DNA from: Castellaniella sp034675905
GTDB taxonomy: Bacteria; Pseudomonadota; Gammaproteobacteria; Burkholderiales; Burkholderiaceae_B
Direction of reading: 5' to 3'
Length of the DNA: 64,000 nucleotides
Assembly: GCF_034675905.1 (NCBI RefSeq)
Contig: NZ_JAUCCV010000009.1
Span: forward strand, 186,001-250,000
Shown here piece by piece: positions 49,609 to 57,847 of the stretch. Position numbers and translations under genes: made by a program. The notes below the pieces were generated by a model. The model was not told the origin of the DNA, made no database searches, and saw nothing but the letters and a program-made list of their open reading frames with translations. Every line of letters begins with the position of its first letter. The first letter of the stretch is position 1.

Positions 49609-49627
49609 GACAATCGAGTGGGAGTGA
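49609..49627 (+). other. Right attachment site with displaced guaA 3' end (attR)
   Basis: GACAATCGAGTGGGAGTGA encodes T-I-E-W-E-stop, the same as the guaA end but with different third codon bases. The sequence beyond it should be the original guaA downstream region. Confidence 0.8.
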
Positions 49628-49643
49628 TTTCCCGCCTGGCAGC

Positions 49644-49665
49644 CTGATGCGATAACCCGCATCAG
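49644..49665 (+). repeat. Short perfect inverted repeat downstream of attR
   Basis: CTGATGCG-ATAACC-CGCATCAG. It has no T run, so it is not a typical terminator; probably part of the original guaA 3' UTR. Confidence 0.6.
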
Positions 49666-49670
49666 AACTC

Positions 49671-49704
49671 GGAGAGCCCCTGCTTTGGTGGCTCTCCATT
49701 TTTA
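49671..49704 (+). terminator. Displaced native guaA terminator
   Basis: GGAGAGCC (49671-49678) pairs with GGCTCTCC (49690-49697), followed by ATTTTTA. It lies about 45 bp after the displaced guaA stop, as expected for the ancestral gene. Confidence 0.75.
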
Positions 49705-49801
49705 TGCCTAATGCATCGGCTACTTTTCAGTAGCTGCCTGACGTCAGCACAGCTTTCTTAAGTCTTAAGCGTGGTTACAGGCGGATTTCCGACAAATTGT
49801 T

Positions 49802-49855
49802 CTATTTTTATAAATAGTGATGGCATGTTTTCCATGTTTATGAATTTACATGGAA
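49802..49855. promoter_or_regulatory. Two palindromes upstream of the SDR gene
   Basis: CTATTT-TTAT-AAATAG (49802-49817) and TTCCATG-12 bp-CATGGAA (49830-49836, 49849-49855). They look like binding sites of a dimeric regulator. A short open frame ending KRKRV at 49932 follows but is not a convincing gene. The rest of 49705-49990 shows no gene. Confidence 0.4.
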
Positions 49856-49990
49856 CAGATAGAGTGAAGGCTCGCCTCATTGGTGATGTGCTCGGCGCGC
49901 GCGACGACTGGATCAAGCGCAAGCGCGTGTGACCAGCAAGGGTCCGCAGCGCTGCCCAATCCTGCTTTTTTCTCAATTAAAAATACATCT

Positions 49991-50959
49991 ATGACTCAAC
50001 AATTTGGTTCCAAGACAAGCGCCGACGAAGTGCTGGAAGGCATTGATCTCAAGGGCAAACGATTTTTTATTACGGGTGCATCTTCGGGAATTGGGTTTGA
50101 AACTGCCCGCACGCTGCTTGCTCATGGCGCCAGCGTGATTGCTGCGGTCCGAGACCCTGTTGCGGCTGATCCAGCCACCGCAGCGATCCGTGAGCTTGCA
50201 TCTCAAGGGGTCGGCAGCCTGATGTTGGTCGAGCTTGACCTGGCATCCTTGCAAAGCGTTCGCGCCTGCGCGGATCAACTGCTCAGCGGCGGCCAGTCGC
50301 TGGACGTCATTATTGCCAACGCCGGTGTGATGGCGATTCCATTCGGTCGGACGGTTGATGGTTTCGAAGCTCAGTTCGCAATTAACTATCTTGGGCATTT
50401 CGCCTTGACCAATCGAATCGAGCCGCTGCTGGTCGATCATGGGCGCTTGGTCGTGCTGTCGTCTCAGGCGCATCGCATTGCGGATGTGAATCTGGATGAT
50501 CCCAATTTTGAACAGCAGGCCTACGATCCATGGATCGCCTATGGTCGCTCAAAAACTGCGGCTTGTCTTTTTGCCGTGGAATTTGATAGGCGACATCGTG
50601 AGCGCGGTATCAGGGCCGTATCCGTGATGCCCGGCAACAGTTTCACGAATCTTGTTCGCCACTTTTCGCAGGCGGATCTGCAGGGGCTGTTCGAGATGGT
50701 TGGCAGTGCGCGCCTTGAAGCGGGCCTTCCCCCTGCAGAGCTGAAGGAAATCCCACAGGCGGCGGCCACGTCAGTCTGGGCTGCGGTAGTGGCGGACAAA
50801 GACGCAGTCGGCGGTCGCTATCTTGAGGATTGCGCGGTCGCGCCGATCAATGACGCGCTCAATCCATTTGCCGATGGCGCCAGGTCATATGCGTTCGATG
50901 CACACAAGGCCAGACAGCTTTGGGAAAAGAGTGAAGCATTACTAAACGCTGTTTCGTGA
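49991..50959 (+). CDS. Short-chain dehydrogenase/reductase (WW-oxidoreductase-like)
   Basis: 322 aa from the ATG at 49991. Rossmann nucleotide motif FFITGASSGIGFETARTLL (TGxxxGIG), NAG motif IIANAGVMAIPFGR, catalytic Ser in VVLSSQAHR and YGRSKTAACLF (YxxxK). The longer C-terminus and the N-terminal 'ADEVLEGIDLKGK' match the retinol-dehydrogenase/WWOX-like SDR group. The substrate is unknown. It may belong with the LysR/GST/metallo-hydrolase group from which it is separated by an IS3 insertion. Confidence 0.88.
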   Translation: MTQQFGSKTSADEVLEGIDLKGKRFFITGASSGIGFETARTLLAHGASVIAAVRDPVAADPATAAIRELASQGVGSLMLVELDLASLQSVRACADQLLSGGQSLDVIIANAGVMAIPFGRTVDGFEAQFAINYLGHFALTNRIEPLLVDHGRLVVLSSQAHRIADVNLDDPNFEQQAYDPWIAYGRSKTAACLFAVEFDRRHRERGIRAVSVMPGNSFTNLVRHFSQADLQGLFEMVGSARLEAGLPPAELKEIPQAAATSVWAAVVADKDAVGGRYLEDCAVAPINDALNPFADGARSYAFDAHKARQLWEKSEALLNAVS

Positions 50960-51078
50960 AGGCAATCGGATGATCGATGTGGCATCACCCCGATGGCCAA
51001 AGCATCGGCTATCGGGGTGAATCGGCCCGGAACCTCTAGACACCCATATGCCTCATAATGGGGCGATGAGGAGTCATC

Positions 51079-51369
51079 ATGAGCACGAAGGCCATGCAGA
51101 AGCGTTTTTCCGAAGAGTTCAAGATCGAGGCTGTGCGCCAGACGACCGAGCGCGGCCACAAGGTGGCCGATGTTGCAGCGCGTTTGGGGATCAGTACCTG
51201 GAGCCTGTATCAGTGGCGTAAACAGTACGCTGGTGACGAGGGCAGCCGCCGCGAGGCCGGTGAACAGGCTCAGGAAGTTCGGCGCCTGAAGGCCGAGCTG
51301 CGGCGTGTGACCGAGGAGCGCGACATCTTAAAAAAAGCGGCGGCGTACTTCGCGAAGCAGTCCCAGTGA
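51079..51369 (+). CDS. IS3-family transposase OrfA
   Basis: 96 aa DNA-binding part of the transposase: helix-turn-helix 'KVADVAARLGISTWSLYQWR' and a C-terminal leucine-zipper-like segment (EVRRLKAELRRVTEERDILK). The A7G run at 51330-51337 (ctt-aaa-aaa-agc) is the usual slippery site where a -1 frameshift makes the OrfAB transposase. Its TGA overlaps the GTG of orfB. Confidence 0.93.
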   Translation: MSTKAMQKRFSEEFKIEAVRQTTERGHKVADVAARLGISTWSLYQWRKQYAGDEGSRREAGEQAQEVRRLKAELRRVTEERDILKKAAAYFAKQSQ

Positions 51370-52244
51370 AGTACGCCTTCGTTCGGGACCACACGACCGT
51401 CTTTCCGGTGCGACGTATGTGCGCGGTGCTCGGTATCCATCCCAGCGGCTACTACGCCTGGCGCCGTTCTCCACACAGCGCTCGCACTCTGGAGGATCAG
51501 CGGCTCGTAGGGCTCATTCGTCAGAGCTGGCAGGACAGCGAGTACATCTACGGCTATCGCAAGGTGACCCACGACCTACGGGATCTGGGCGAGATCTGTG
51601 GCAGGCACCGGGTGGCGCGGATCATGCGCGAGCATCACCTGCGTTCTCAGACGGGTTACAAGCGCCGGCGGCCGGGTAACCGAGGCGGGCACCCCAGCTT
51701 GGTGGCTGAGAACCTCTTGCAGCAACAGTTCGACGTGGCTGCGCCCGATCAGGCGTGGGTGACCGACATCACCTATATCCGCACTCATGAGGGATGGTTG
51801 TATCTGGCGGTGGTGATCGACCTCTTTGCGCGCACCGTGGTCGGGTGGTCCATGGGCAGTCGCATCGATAGCGATCTGGTGCTCAACGCCTTGTTAGCGG
51901 CCGTCTGGCGCCGCCGTCCGAAGACTGAGGTCATCATCCATAGCGATCAGGGCAGCCAGTTCGGTAGCCACGATTGGCGTGATTTCTTGAAGTCCCATCG
52001 GCTCAAACCAAGCATGAGTCGGCGCGGCAATTGCCATGACAACGCCGTGGCCGAGAGCTTCTTCCAGCTGCTCAAGCGCGAACGGATCCGCCGTCGCGTC
52101 TACGCCACCCGGGAGCAGGCCAGGGCTGATATCTTCGATTACATCGAGATGTTCTACAACCCGAAACGGCGCCACAGCCATGCCGGTGATCTCTCACCGG
52201 TAGAATTCGAGAACCAGCATTTTTTGAAGACCGGGACCGTCTAG
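51366..52244 (+). CDS. IS3-family transposase OrfB
   Basis: 292 aa with a rve-type DDE core: first Asp in WVTDITYI, second in IHSDQGSQF, and Glu in DNAVAESFFQLLKRE. N-terminal HTH_21 region 'VRRMCAVLGIHPSGYYAWRR'. It starts at a GTG overlapping the orfA stop and is mostly made as an OrfAB fusion. Intact. Confidence 0.93.
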   Translation: MKYAFVRDHTTVFPVRRMCAVLGIHPSGYYAWRRSPHSARTLEDQRLVGLIRQSWQDSEYIYGYRKVTHDLRDLGEICGRHRVARIMREHHLRSQTGYKRRRPGNRGGHPSLVAENLLQQQFDVAAPDQAWVTDITYIRTHEGWLYLAVVIDLFARTVVGWSMGSRIDSDLVLNALLAAVWRRRPKTEVIIHSDQGSQFGSHDWRDFLKSHRLKPSMSRRGNCHDNAVAESFFQLLKRERIRRRVYATREQARADIFDYIEMFYNPKRRHSHAGDLSPVEFENQHFLKTGTV

Positions 52245-52287
52245 AAAACCCGGGCCGATTCAGGGTGAGGTTTAGCGCAATAGAAAA

Positions 52288-53199
52288 TTATTTGATTGAA
52301 TCTGCTGCGTCGGTAAAACATTTTCGTAACCAGCAATGGCCTTCGTCGAACTGTGCTCGAGCATGCCACGCCATGGCTAGGTTGAAAGGTGGGATCTCGA
52401 AAGGAAGATCAAGGATATCGATAATCGATGCATAGCGTTTGAGTAGCTGGCTGGGAAGCGTAGCTACACATTCGCTATGCGCCAGGACCACAGCTACCTG
52501 GTTGTAATTCGGCACGACGACAATCACATTCCGGGATTTGGATAATGTCGCGAGGACGTCGTCTACCGGGCTATGAAATTGGGCCGACTGCGAAACCATG
52601 ACATGCGGTAGCGTGCAGTATTCGTCGAGATCCGCGCAGGTATTGCCCCGTGGATGTCCGATTTTCTGGGCCATCTGAAAATGGTCGCTGAGTAAAAAAC
52701 GGACTTTCAGCGAATCAGGCACTTTAGAGATATCCCCCAAAAAGAGATCGACTTCGCCGAGTTCCATTTGTTCGGTCAGCTGAGCACTGGTTGCGGGGAT
52801 GACAGCAATGCGCAAACCGGGATTTTTCTGAGCTACTACGGCTTCCAGAGCACCCAGGCCCACCATGGTGAAGACGCTGTCATGTGCGGCAACGATGAAT
52901 GTGCGATTGGTGGTGCTGGGGTCGAATGAGGGGGCGGAGTAGACCGCATCGCGTAGATGGGTCAGTGCGTCTCTTAAACGAGGCCGCAGATCCATGGCGC
53001 GCTGCGTGGGCACCATGCCGCGACCGCTTTCGGATGGCACCAGCAGGCGGTCATCAAAGAGATCTCGAAGGCGTACGAGTTGGCCTGACAGCGCAGACTG
53101 ACTGATATTCAAGCGCTTGGCCGCCCGGGTGACATTGAGTTCGTCGAGTAGAACGTCAAGTGAGATCAGCAAGGGAAGGTCGGAGCGTTTTATATCCAT
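52288..53199 (-). CDS. LysR-family transcriptional regulator
   Basis: 303 aa from the ATG at 53199 (MDIKRSDLPLLISLDVLLDE); an ATG at 53229 would add ten residues. Winged HTH 'NVTRAAKRLNISQSALSGQL', linker helix, then a LysR substrate domain from about residue 90. NodD/PcpR-like spacing suggests a response to an aromatic inducer, a guess only. Divergent from the GST gene; the near palindrome GATAC-CTC-GTATC (53206-53218) just upstream of its start is a plausible binding site. The IS3 copy ends 25 bp beyond its stop. Confidence 0.9.
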   Translation of the reverse strand: MDIKRSDLPLLISLDVLLDELNVTRAAKRLNISQSALSGQLVRLRDLFDDRLLVPSESGRGMVPTQRAMDLRPRLRDALTHLRDAVYSAPSFDPSTTNRTFIVAAHDSVFTMVGLGALEAVVAQKNPGLRIAVIPATSAQLTEQMELGEVDLFLGDISKVPDSLKVRFLLSDHFQMAQKIGHPRGNTCADLDEYCTLPHVMVSQSAQFHSPVDDVLATLSKSRNVIVVVPNYNQVAVVLAHSECVATLPSQLLKRYASIIDILDLPFEIPPFNLAMAWHARAQFDEGHCWLRKCFTDAADSIK

Positions 53200-53205
53200 A
53201 TAGGT

Positions 53206-53218
53206 GATACCTCGTATC
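53206..53218. promoter_or_regulatory. Candidate LysR binding site between lysR-like and GST genes
   Basis: GATAC-CTC-GTATC contains a LysR-type inverted repeat in the 91-bp divergent intergenic region. Position fits control of the gst gene and autoregulation. Confidence 0.4.
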
Positions 53219-53290
53219 GGGAATTCCAACTAACTGCCCAGGCGCATTCAGCGTAGATTAGGACCTGTTCTTTCAAAGTGAGAAACTGTC

Positions 53291-53974
53291 ATGATTGATT
53301 TTTATTATCACCCTACGCCGAATCCATCAAAGGTCGCATTATTTCTGGAGGAGGCTGAGATCGACTACCAGTTGATTCCTATCGATACATCGCGCGGTGA
53401 ACAGCATACTCCAGCATATCGCGCCATCAATCCCAACGGCAAGGTCCCCGCCTTGACCGATGGAGACGTCACGTTATTCGACAGCAGCGCTATTTTACTC
53501 TATCTAGGTGAAAAAACTGGGCGCTTCATGGGAGACCCCAGCCCTGAATCGCAAGCCGAATTGATGTCCTGGATGATGTTGATCGGCACCGGGGTGGGGC
53601 CTTTTACCGGCCAGGCGATCCATTTTAAGCACTATGCGCCCAAGCCTAATGATTATGCCCTGCATCGTTATGTCTTCGAGGCTGAACGGCATTGGGATCT
53701 GATCGACCAACGGCTGGCGACCCGCCATTACATGATGGGCGAGCACTACACAATCGTTGATATGTCGCTTTGGGGGTGGTGCAGAGGCATTGATTATCTG
53801 ATGGGTGACGCAGGCTGGGTCAGGTTTCCAAACGTGAAACGTTTGTACGATGAATTGAACAGTCGGCCTGCTGCGCAACGAGCCAATGCGCTGAGAACAC
53901 GCCATGCATTCAAGACCGAATTGGATGATGAGACCAAAGCCAGCCTGTTCCAACATGGCCAATTAGCGGCCTGA
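53291..53974 (+). CDS. Glutathione S-transferase
   Basis: 227 aa. Thioredoxin-like N-terminal domain 'FYYHPTPNPSKVALFLEEAE', cis-Pro region NPNGKVPALTDGDVTLFDSSAILLYL in pieces, and an all-helical C-terminal domain with 'YTIVDMSLWGWCRG'. It belongs to the Nu/YfcG-like bacterial GSTs. It lies divergent to the LysR gene and 37 bp before the metallo-hydrolase gene, so the two are probably one operon under that regulator. Confidence 0.9.
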   Translation: MIDFYYHPTPNPSKVALFLEEAEIDYQLIPIDTSRGEQHTPAYRAINPNGKVPALTDGDVTLFDSSAILLYLGEKTGRFMGDPSPESQAELMSWMMLIGTGVGPFTGQAIHFKHYAPKPNDYALHRYVFEAERHWDLIDQRLATRHYMMGEHYTIVDMSLWGWCRGIDYLMGDAGWVRFPNVKRLYDELNSRPAAQRANALRTRHAFKTELDDETKASLFQHGQLAA

Positions 53975-54011
53975 CTACGGTCAATGATTCTCCATTACTT
54001 TAGGAATTTTA

Positions 54012-55004
54012 ATGTCTTATTACTTGAAACCGTTCGCTGCTGCGTTGGCAGTGGCAGCTTTGACAGCCGGCACCTTTTCCGTTGCCGCCACTACAGCCGA
54101 AGTACGAGCGCCCGCCGTCGAGGCTGCAGCGCAGCCTCAGCAAAGTGGCGTCTATCGTTATCGTCTGGGTGATTTTGAGATTACTGCCTTGTCTGATGGC
54201 ACCGTTCCGCTGGATGTACATGCGCTGCTGCAGGGCGCTACCGCGAAATCCATCGACGGGCGCCTGTATCGCGCTTTCCTGAGCAACCCTGTCGAGGAAT
54301 CGGTGAATGCGTTCTTGATCGATACCGGGGAAAAATTGATCCTGGTCGACACCGGTGCGGGGGACCTCTTTGGGCCTGGCGCCGGGGGAAAGTTGATCGC
54401 TAATCTGAAGCAGGCCGGATACGAGCCGTCCCAGATCAGCGACGTGCTATTGACGCATGTCCATACAGATCACAGCGGTGGACTGGTTCACAATGGCAAG
54501 ATTGTCTTTGCCAATGCAGTCGTCCATGTGGGCAAGCCGGACGCCGATTTTTTTCTGGATGCCGCTCATCAACATGGCGTCAACGGCTACGCAAAGGAAT
54601 ACTTCGAACAGGCAACCCTGTGCTTGGCGCCGTATGTAAAAACAGGGCAGCTGCAGCCATTTTCAGGTTCCACGCAGATTCTACCTGGCATCCGTTCGAT
54701 CTCAACGCCGGGGCATACGCCTGGTCATAGTTCCTACCGCGTCGAAAGCCAGGGGCAGTCCATGACGTTTATCGGCGATATCGTGCATGTTGAATCGATT
54801 CAATTTGAAAAACCCGACATCACCATCCAGTTCGATGTGAGCCAGTCCGAGGCCGCGAAGCAACGCATCAAACAATTTTCCATTCTCTCCAAGAGCCGCG
54901 AACTGGTGGCGGGCGCGCATATTCCTTTTCCAGGTCTAGGCCATATCAATGCCGATAGCCACGGCGCCTATCGCTTCGTGCCTGCCAACTACAGAAATCG
55001 CTAG
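54012..55004 (+). CDS. Exported metallo-beta-lactamase-fold hydrolase
   Basis: 330 aa. Sec signal peptide (YYLKPFAAALAVAALTAGTF, cut near VAA) and a periplasmic MBL domain: LTHVHTDHSGGL (metal ligands), STPGHTPGHSSY, IGDIVHVESI and GAHIPFPGLGHI. This matches the quorum-quenching-lactonase/Methyl-parathion-hydrolase-like branch, which acts on lactones or organophosphates; the exact substrate is open. Probably in an operon with the GST gene. Confidence 0.88.
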   Translation: MSYYLKPFAAALAVAALTAGTFSVAATTAEVRAPAVEAAAQPQQSGVYRYRLGDFEITALSDGTVPLDVHALLQGATAKSIDGRLYRAFLSNPVEESVNAFLIDTGEKLILVDTGAGDLFGPGAGGKLIANLKQAGYEPSQISDVLLTHVHTDHSGGLVHNGKIVFANAVVHVGKPDADFFLDAAHQHGVNGYAKEYFEQATLCLAPYVKTGQLQPFSGSTQILPGIRSISTPGHTPGHSSYRVESQGQSMTFIGDIVHVESIQFEKPDITIQFDVSQSEAAKQRIKQFSILSKSRELVAGAHIPFPGLGHINADSHGAYRFVPANYRNR

Positions 55005-55056
55005 GCGCTATTCAGGTAGCGTTGAAGACTAAAACGGGCAAGCCGGAGATGAACGG

Positions 55057-56454
55057 TCACAGATCTGTGTTTTGCTCTAAAAACCGCATGCGAAACCGGC
55101 GCCCCTTGATATTGCTATTGGAAAGCCGCGCAAATGCCTGTTCGGCGATCCTGCGGTCCAGCGCCACATAAGAATTGAACTCGGTGATGTGGATCTTGCC
55201 GACTTGTTCAAACGTCAGGCCGCCGTCGCCGGTCAGGGCGCCCACCAGATCGCCGGGGCGCAGCTTGTCTTTCTTGCCGCCCTGTATGCACAAGGTGGTC
55301 ATGGGCGCATTCAGGGGGCGGTCTGAGGTGGGGCGCAGCGATTTGAGGTTGGCCCATTTCAGCGGTGCGCCCTGGTATTGTTCAATCAGATTGGCCCAGC
55401 GCATTTCTGCCGGCGAACACAGGCTTAGCGCCAGACCTTTCTGATCTCCGCGGCCGCAACGGCCGATACGGTGGACATGGACTTCGGTGTCTTTGGTCAC
55501 ATCCACATTGATCACGGCGCCCAGGCTCTGGATATCCAGTCCGCGGGCAGCCACATCGGTCGCCACCAGGACCGTGCAGCTTTGGTTGGCGAACTGGATC
55601 AGGATTTCGTCGCGCTCGCGCTGTTCCAGGTCGCCGTTCAGCGCCTGGGCCCGGATGCCTTCGGACAGCAGCTGTTCGACCAGTTCGTGGCTGCGGATCT
55701 TGGTGTTGCAAAAGACCAGGGTAGAGACCGGACGAAAGTGCTTCAACAGCGTGACCACCGCGTTCAGTCGCTGGTGATCGTCGATTTCATAGAAAATCTG
55801 CTCGATGCGGCTGGCATCGTGCAGGGCTTCGACTTTGACCTCGGCCGGATTGCGCAGAAACCGGGCGCTCAGCTTGCGGATGTTGTCCGGGTAGGTGGCG
55901 GAAAACAGCAAGGTCTGGCGCTTGTTGGGGCAGTGCGAGGCGATGGCGACGATATCGTCATAAAAGCCCATGTCCACCATGCGGTCGGCTTCGTCCAGCA
56001 CCAGGGTGTTCAGGCCGGACAGATCCAGGCGGCCGCGCCCCAGATGATCCTGGATACGGCCAGGCGTGCCCACCAGCAGATGGGCGCCGCGCGCCAGTGA
56101 TTCGGCCTGGGGCCGCGCCGCGGCGCCGCCGCACAGCGTCAGCACCTTGACGTTGGGGATCTGCCGGGCCAGCCGGCGCATTTCCTGAGCGACCTGATCG
56201 GCCAGTTCGCGGGTCGGGCAGACCACGAGCGCTTGCGGGGCCAGGCGGTTGACGTCCAGGTGCTGCAGGATGCCCAGGCCGAAGGCCGCCGTCTTGCCGC
56301 TGCCGGTCTTGGCTTGTGCGATCAGGTCGCGGCCTTCCAGGATCAGCGGCAGGCTTTGCGCCTGGATGGGCGTCATCTGCGCGAAGTCCAGGCTTTGCAG
56401 GTTATCCAGCAAGGCGGGCAAAAGGGGCAGGGAAGAAAAGGCCGTGTCGGTCAC
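55057..56454 (-). CDS. dbpA: ATP-dependent RNA helicase DbpA
   Basis: 465 aa from a GTG at 56454 (TDTAFSSLPLLPALLDNLQS); the 52-codon upstream extension looks non-coding. DEAD-box motifs: Q motif near MTPIQAQSLPL, AKTGSGKTAAFG, PTRELA, GTPGR, DEAD, SAT, then ARGLDI and HRIGRCGR. The C-terminal DbpA RNA-binding domain (about 390-465) recognises helix 92 of 23S rRNA during large-subunit assembly. Divergent from the diguanylate cyclase gene. Confidence 0.93.
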   Translation of the reverse strand: MTDTAFSSLPLLPALLDNLQSLDFAQMTPIQAQSLPLILEGRDLIAQAKTGSGKTAAFGLGILQHLDVNRLAPQALVVCPTRELADQVAQEMRRLARQIPNVKVLTLCGGAAARPQAESLARGAHLLVGTPGRIQDHLGRGRLDLSGLNTLVLDEADRMVDMGFYDDIVAIASHCPNKRQTLLFSATYPDNIRKLSARFLRNPAEVKVEALHDASRIEQIFYEIDDHQRLNAVVTLLKHFRPVSTLVFCNTKIRSHELVEQLLSEGIRAQALNGDLEQRERDEILIQFANQSCTVLVATDVAARGLDIQSLGAVINVDVTKDTEVHVHRIGRCGRGDQKGLALSLCSPAEMRWANLIEQYQGAPLKWANLKSLRPTSDRPLNAPMTTLCIQGGKKDKLRPGDLVGALTGDGGLTFEQVGKIHITEFNSYVALDRRIAEQAFARLSNSNIKGRRFRMRFLEQNTDL

Positions 56455-56651
56455 GATAGGGGCGCTCGCAAGACTGCGAAAAGTTGCATGGACCGTCAGT
56501 GTAGGCTTTTGGCTCGTCCGCCGTCTCGAACCACAGGAAGCCGTAAATAATTTACTATCGCCCCACGACAGCAAAGGGTCCCGAAACCCGCGCGCAGCGC
56601 ATGACACCATGCTGGAACTTGCTCACAAGGGCCGAAAGATTTCACTGACCC

Positions 56652-57818
56652 ATGAATGCGACCGTCATCCTAGGCATGCTCTGCGTGCACCTGATGTGCT
56701 TTTGCGTAATGTTTCTGCTGATCAGCGTCCGGCTGAAGGGCGGGAAAATGGGTACGGACGTCTTTGCCGCCGGCCATCTTCTCTTGGGGCTGGCCTATTT
56801 TCTGCAGCTTCTGGGAGGCGCTCCGGAATGGGGGGTAGCGAGTGTCGTCAATCACACACTGACCTTCTGCGCGCCGGTCGTGTATGTATTGGGGGCGATC
56901 CGATTCTTTGATCGCCACGTCCCGGTGTGGGGGCCATTGCTGACGGTGGCTGGCCTCTATACCGGGGCGCAAGTACTGGTGCAGATGGCGCTTGGGACCG
57001 AAGCGCGCCATGCCTTGCTGGCCTGTGCCTGCGCCGTGTTGTTTCTGGGCATGGTGGTGACCTTGCTCTACAGCGCGCGTACATTTGCCAGAGATCTGCG
57101 CGTCGAAATGATGCTGTTCGCCGTCCTGATCGGCGGCATCTGTGTGTTGAACGCTGCGAAGTTCGTCATGATTCTGACGGGGGGGCTGCAGGCCCTGGAC
57201 ATGAGTAGTCCGTTTCAGATGGCGTTCTACCTCTATATGTCGTTTTTGGGTACAGTGCTGCCGCCGGCCGTCGTCTGGCTCGTACTGAGCCGTCTCGTCG
57301 ATCAGTTGCGGATTCTGGCGGTCAATGATCCGCTGACCGGCTTGTTGAACCGGCGCGGCCTGACGGAAGGGCTGGCCAGGCATTTTCGGTCCCGGATGGC
57401 AGCGTCTGCGCATCTGCTGATCGTGGACATCGATCACTTCAAGCAGATTAATGATACCCATGGCCATCAAATGGGCGATGCCGTCTTGGCCCGCGTGGCT
57501 GAAGCCCTCAAAAGTACGGTTCGGCAGGGGGATCTCGCCTGCCGGTTCGGCGGCGAGGAGTTTGTTGTGCTTGCCTTGAATACTGACCATAGCGGCGCCG
57601 TGCATTTGGCCGAGCGCATGCGCGAGGCGGTGGCATCCAGTCAGATGCCTGGCGGCAAGCCGCACGAGCTGATTCGATGCACGGTCACCATCGGGGTTTC
57701 AATGGGTTTTGCCAGCGCCGCTGCGCTGGACGAGGCCTTGCAGCAGGCGGATGCCGCGCTCTATCACGGCAAGACCTCAGGGCGCAATCGCGTGGAATGG
57801 GCGCCGGCCTGGGGTTGA
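56652..57818 (+). CDS. Membrane-bound diguanylate cyclase (GGDEF)
   Basis: 388 aa. Six or seven N-terminal membrane helices (about 5-215), then a GGDEF domain (about 225-385) with NDPLTGLLNRRGL, DIDHFKQINDTHGH and the active-site FGGEEF. It would make cyclic di-GMP from two GTP. An allosteric RxxD is not obvious before GGEEF (VRQGDLACRFGGEEF), so product inhibition may be weak. The sensor signal is unknown. Confidence 0.92.
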   Translation: MNATVILGMLCVHLMCFCVMFLLISVRLKGGKMGTDVFAAGHLLLGLAYFLQLLGGAPEWGVASVVNHTLTFCAPVVYVLGAIRFFDRHVPVWGPLLTVAGLYTGAQVLVQMALGTEARHALLACACAVLFLGMVVTLLYSARTFARDLRVEMMLFAVLIGGICVLNAAKFVMILTGGLQALDMSSPFQMAFYLYMSFLGTVLPPAVVWLVLSRLVDQLRILAVNDPLTGLLNRRGLTEGLARHFRSRMAASAHLLIVDIDHFKQINDTHGHQMGDAVLARVAEALKSTVRQGDLACRFGGEEFVVLALNTDHSGAVHLAERMREAVASSQMPGGKPHELIRCTVTIGVSMGFASAAALDEALQQADAALYHGKTSGRNRVEWAPAWG

Positions 57819-57847
57819 GCACCGAGCTTCGTGAGTGTTCACCGCCC

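Larger units (their letters stand above)
42370..49620 (+). mobile_element. Integrative plasmid-like element in the 3' end of guaA
   Basis: Boundaries are set by the duplicated guaA 3' end: 42362-42380 and 49609-49627 match at 16 of 19 positions, and both encode T-I-E-W-E-stop. The cargo is an integrase, AlpA-like regulator, zinc-finger/HTH protein, RepA with iterons, a TraJ-like protein, a toxin-antitoxin pair and unknowns. guaA is an established integration site for genomic islands. The exact crossover is somewhere in the shared GAGTGGGA. There is no relaxase, coupling protein or mating-pair gene, so conjugation would need a helper. Confidence 0.85.
51018..52262 (+). mobile_element. IS3-family insertion sequence
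   Basis: 1245 bp. Imperfect inverted ends share TGAATCGGCCCGG and CTAGAC (left 51018-51041; right end at 52262). GGG flanks both sides (51015-51017 and 52263-52265), a 3-bp target duplication as expected for this family. It contains overlapping orfA and orfB with an A7 slippery run. All catalytic residues are present, so it may be active. Confidence 0.88.

Noticed and set aside
49840..49932. 31-codon frame ending DWIKRKRV before the SDR gene
   Set aside because: Too short, overlaps a palindrome and has no recognisable family; might be a gene remnant but cannot be supported.
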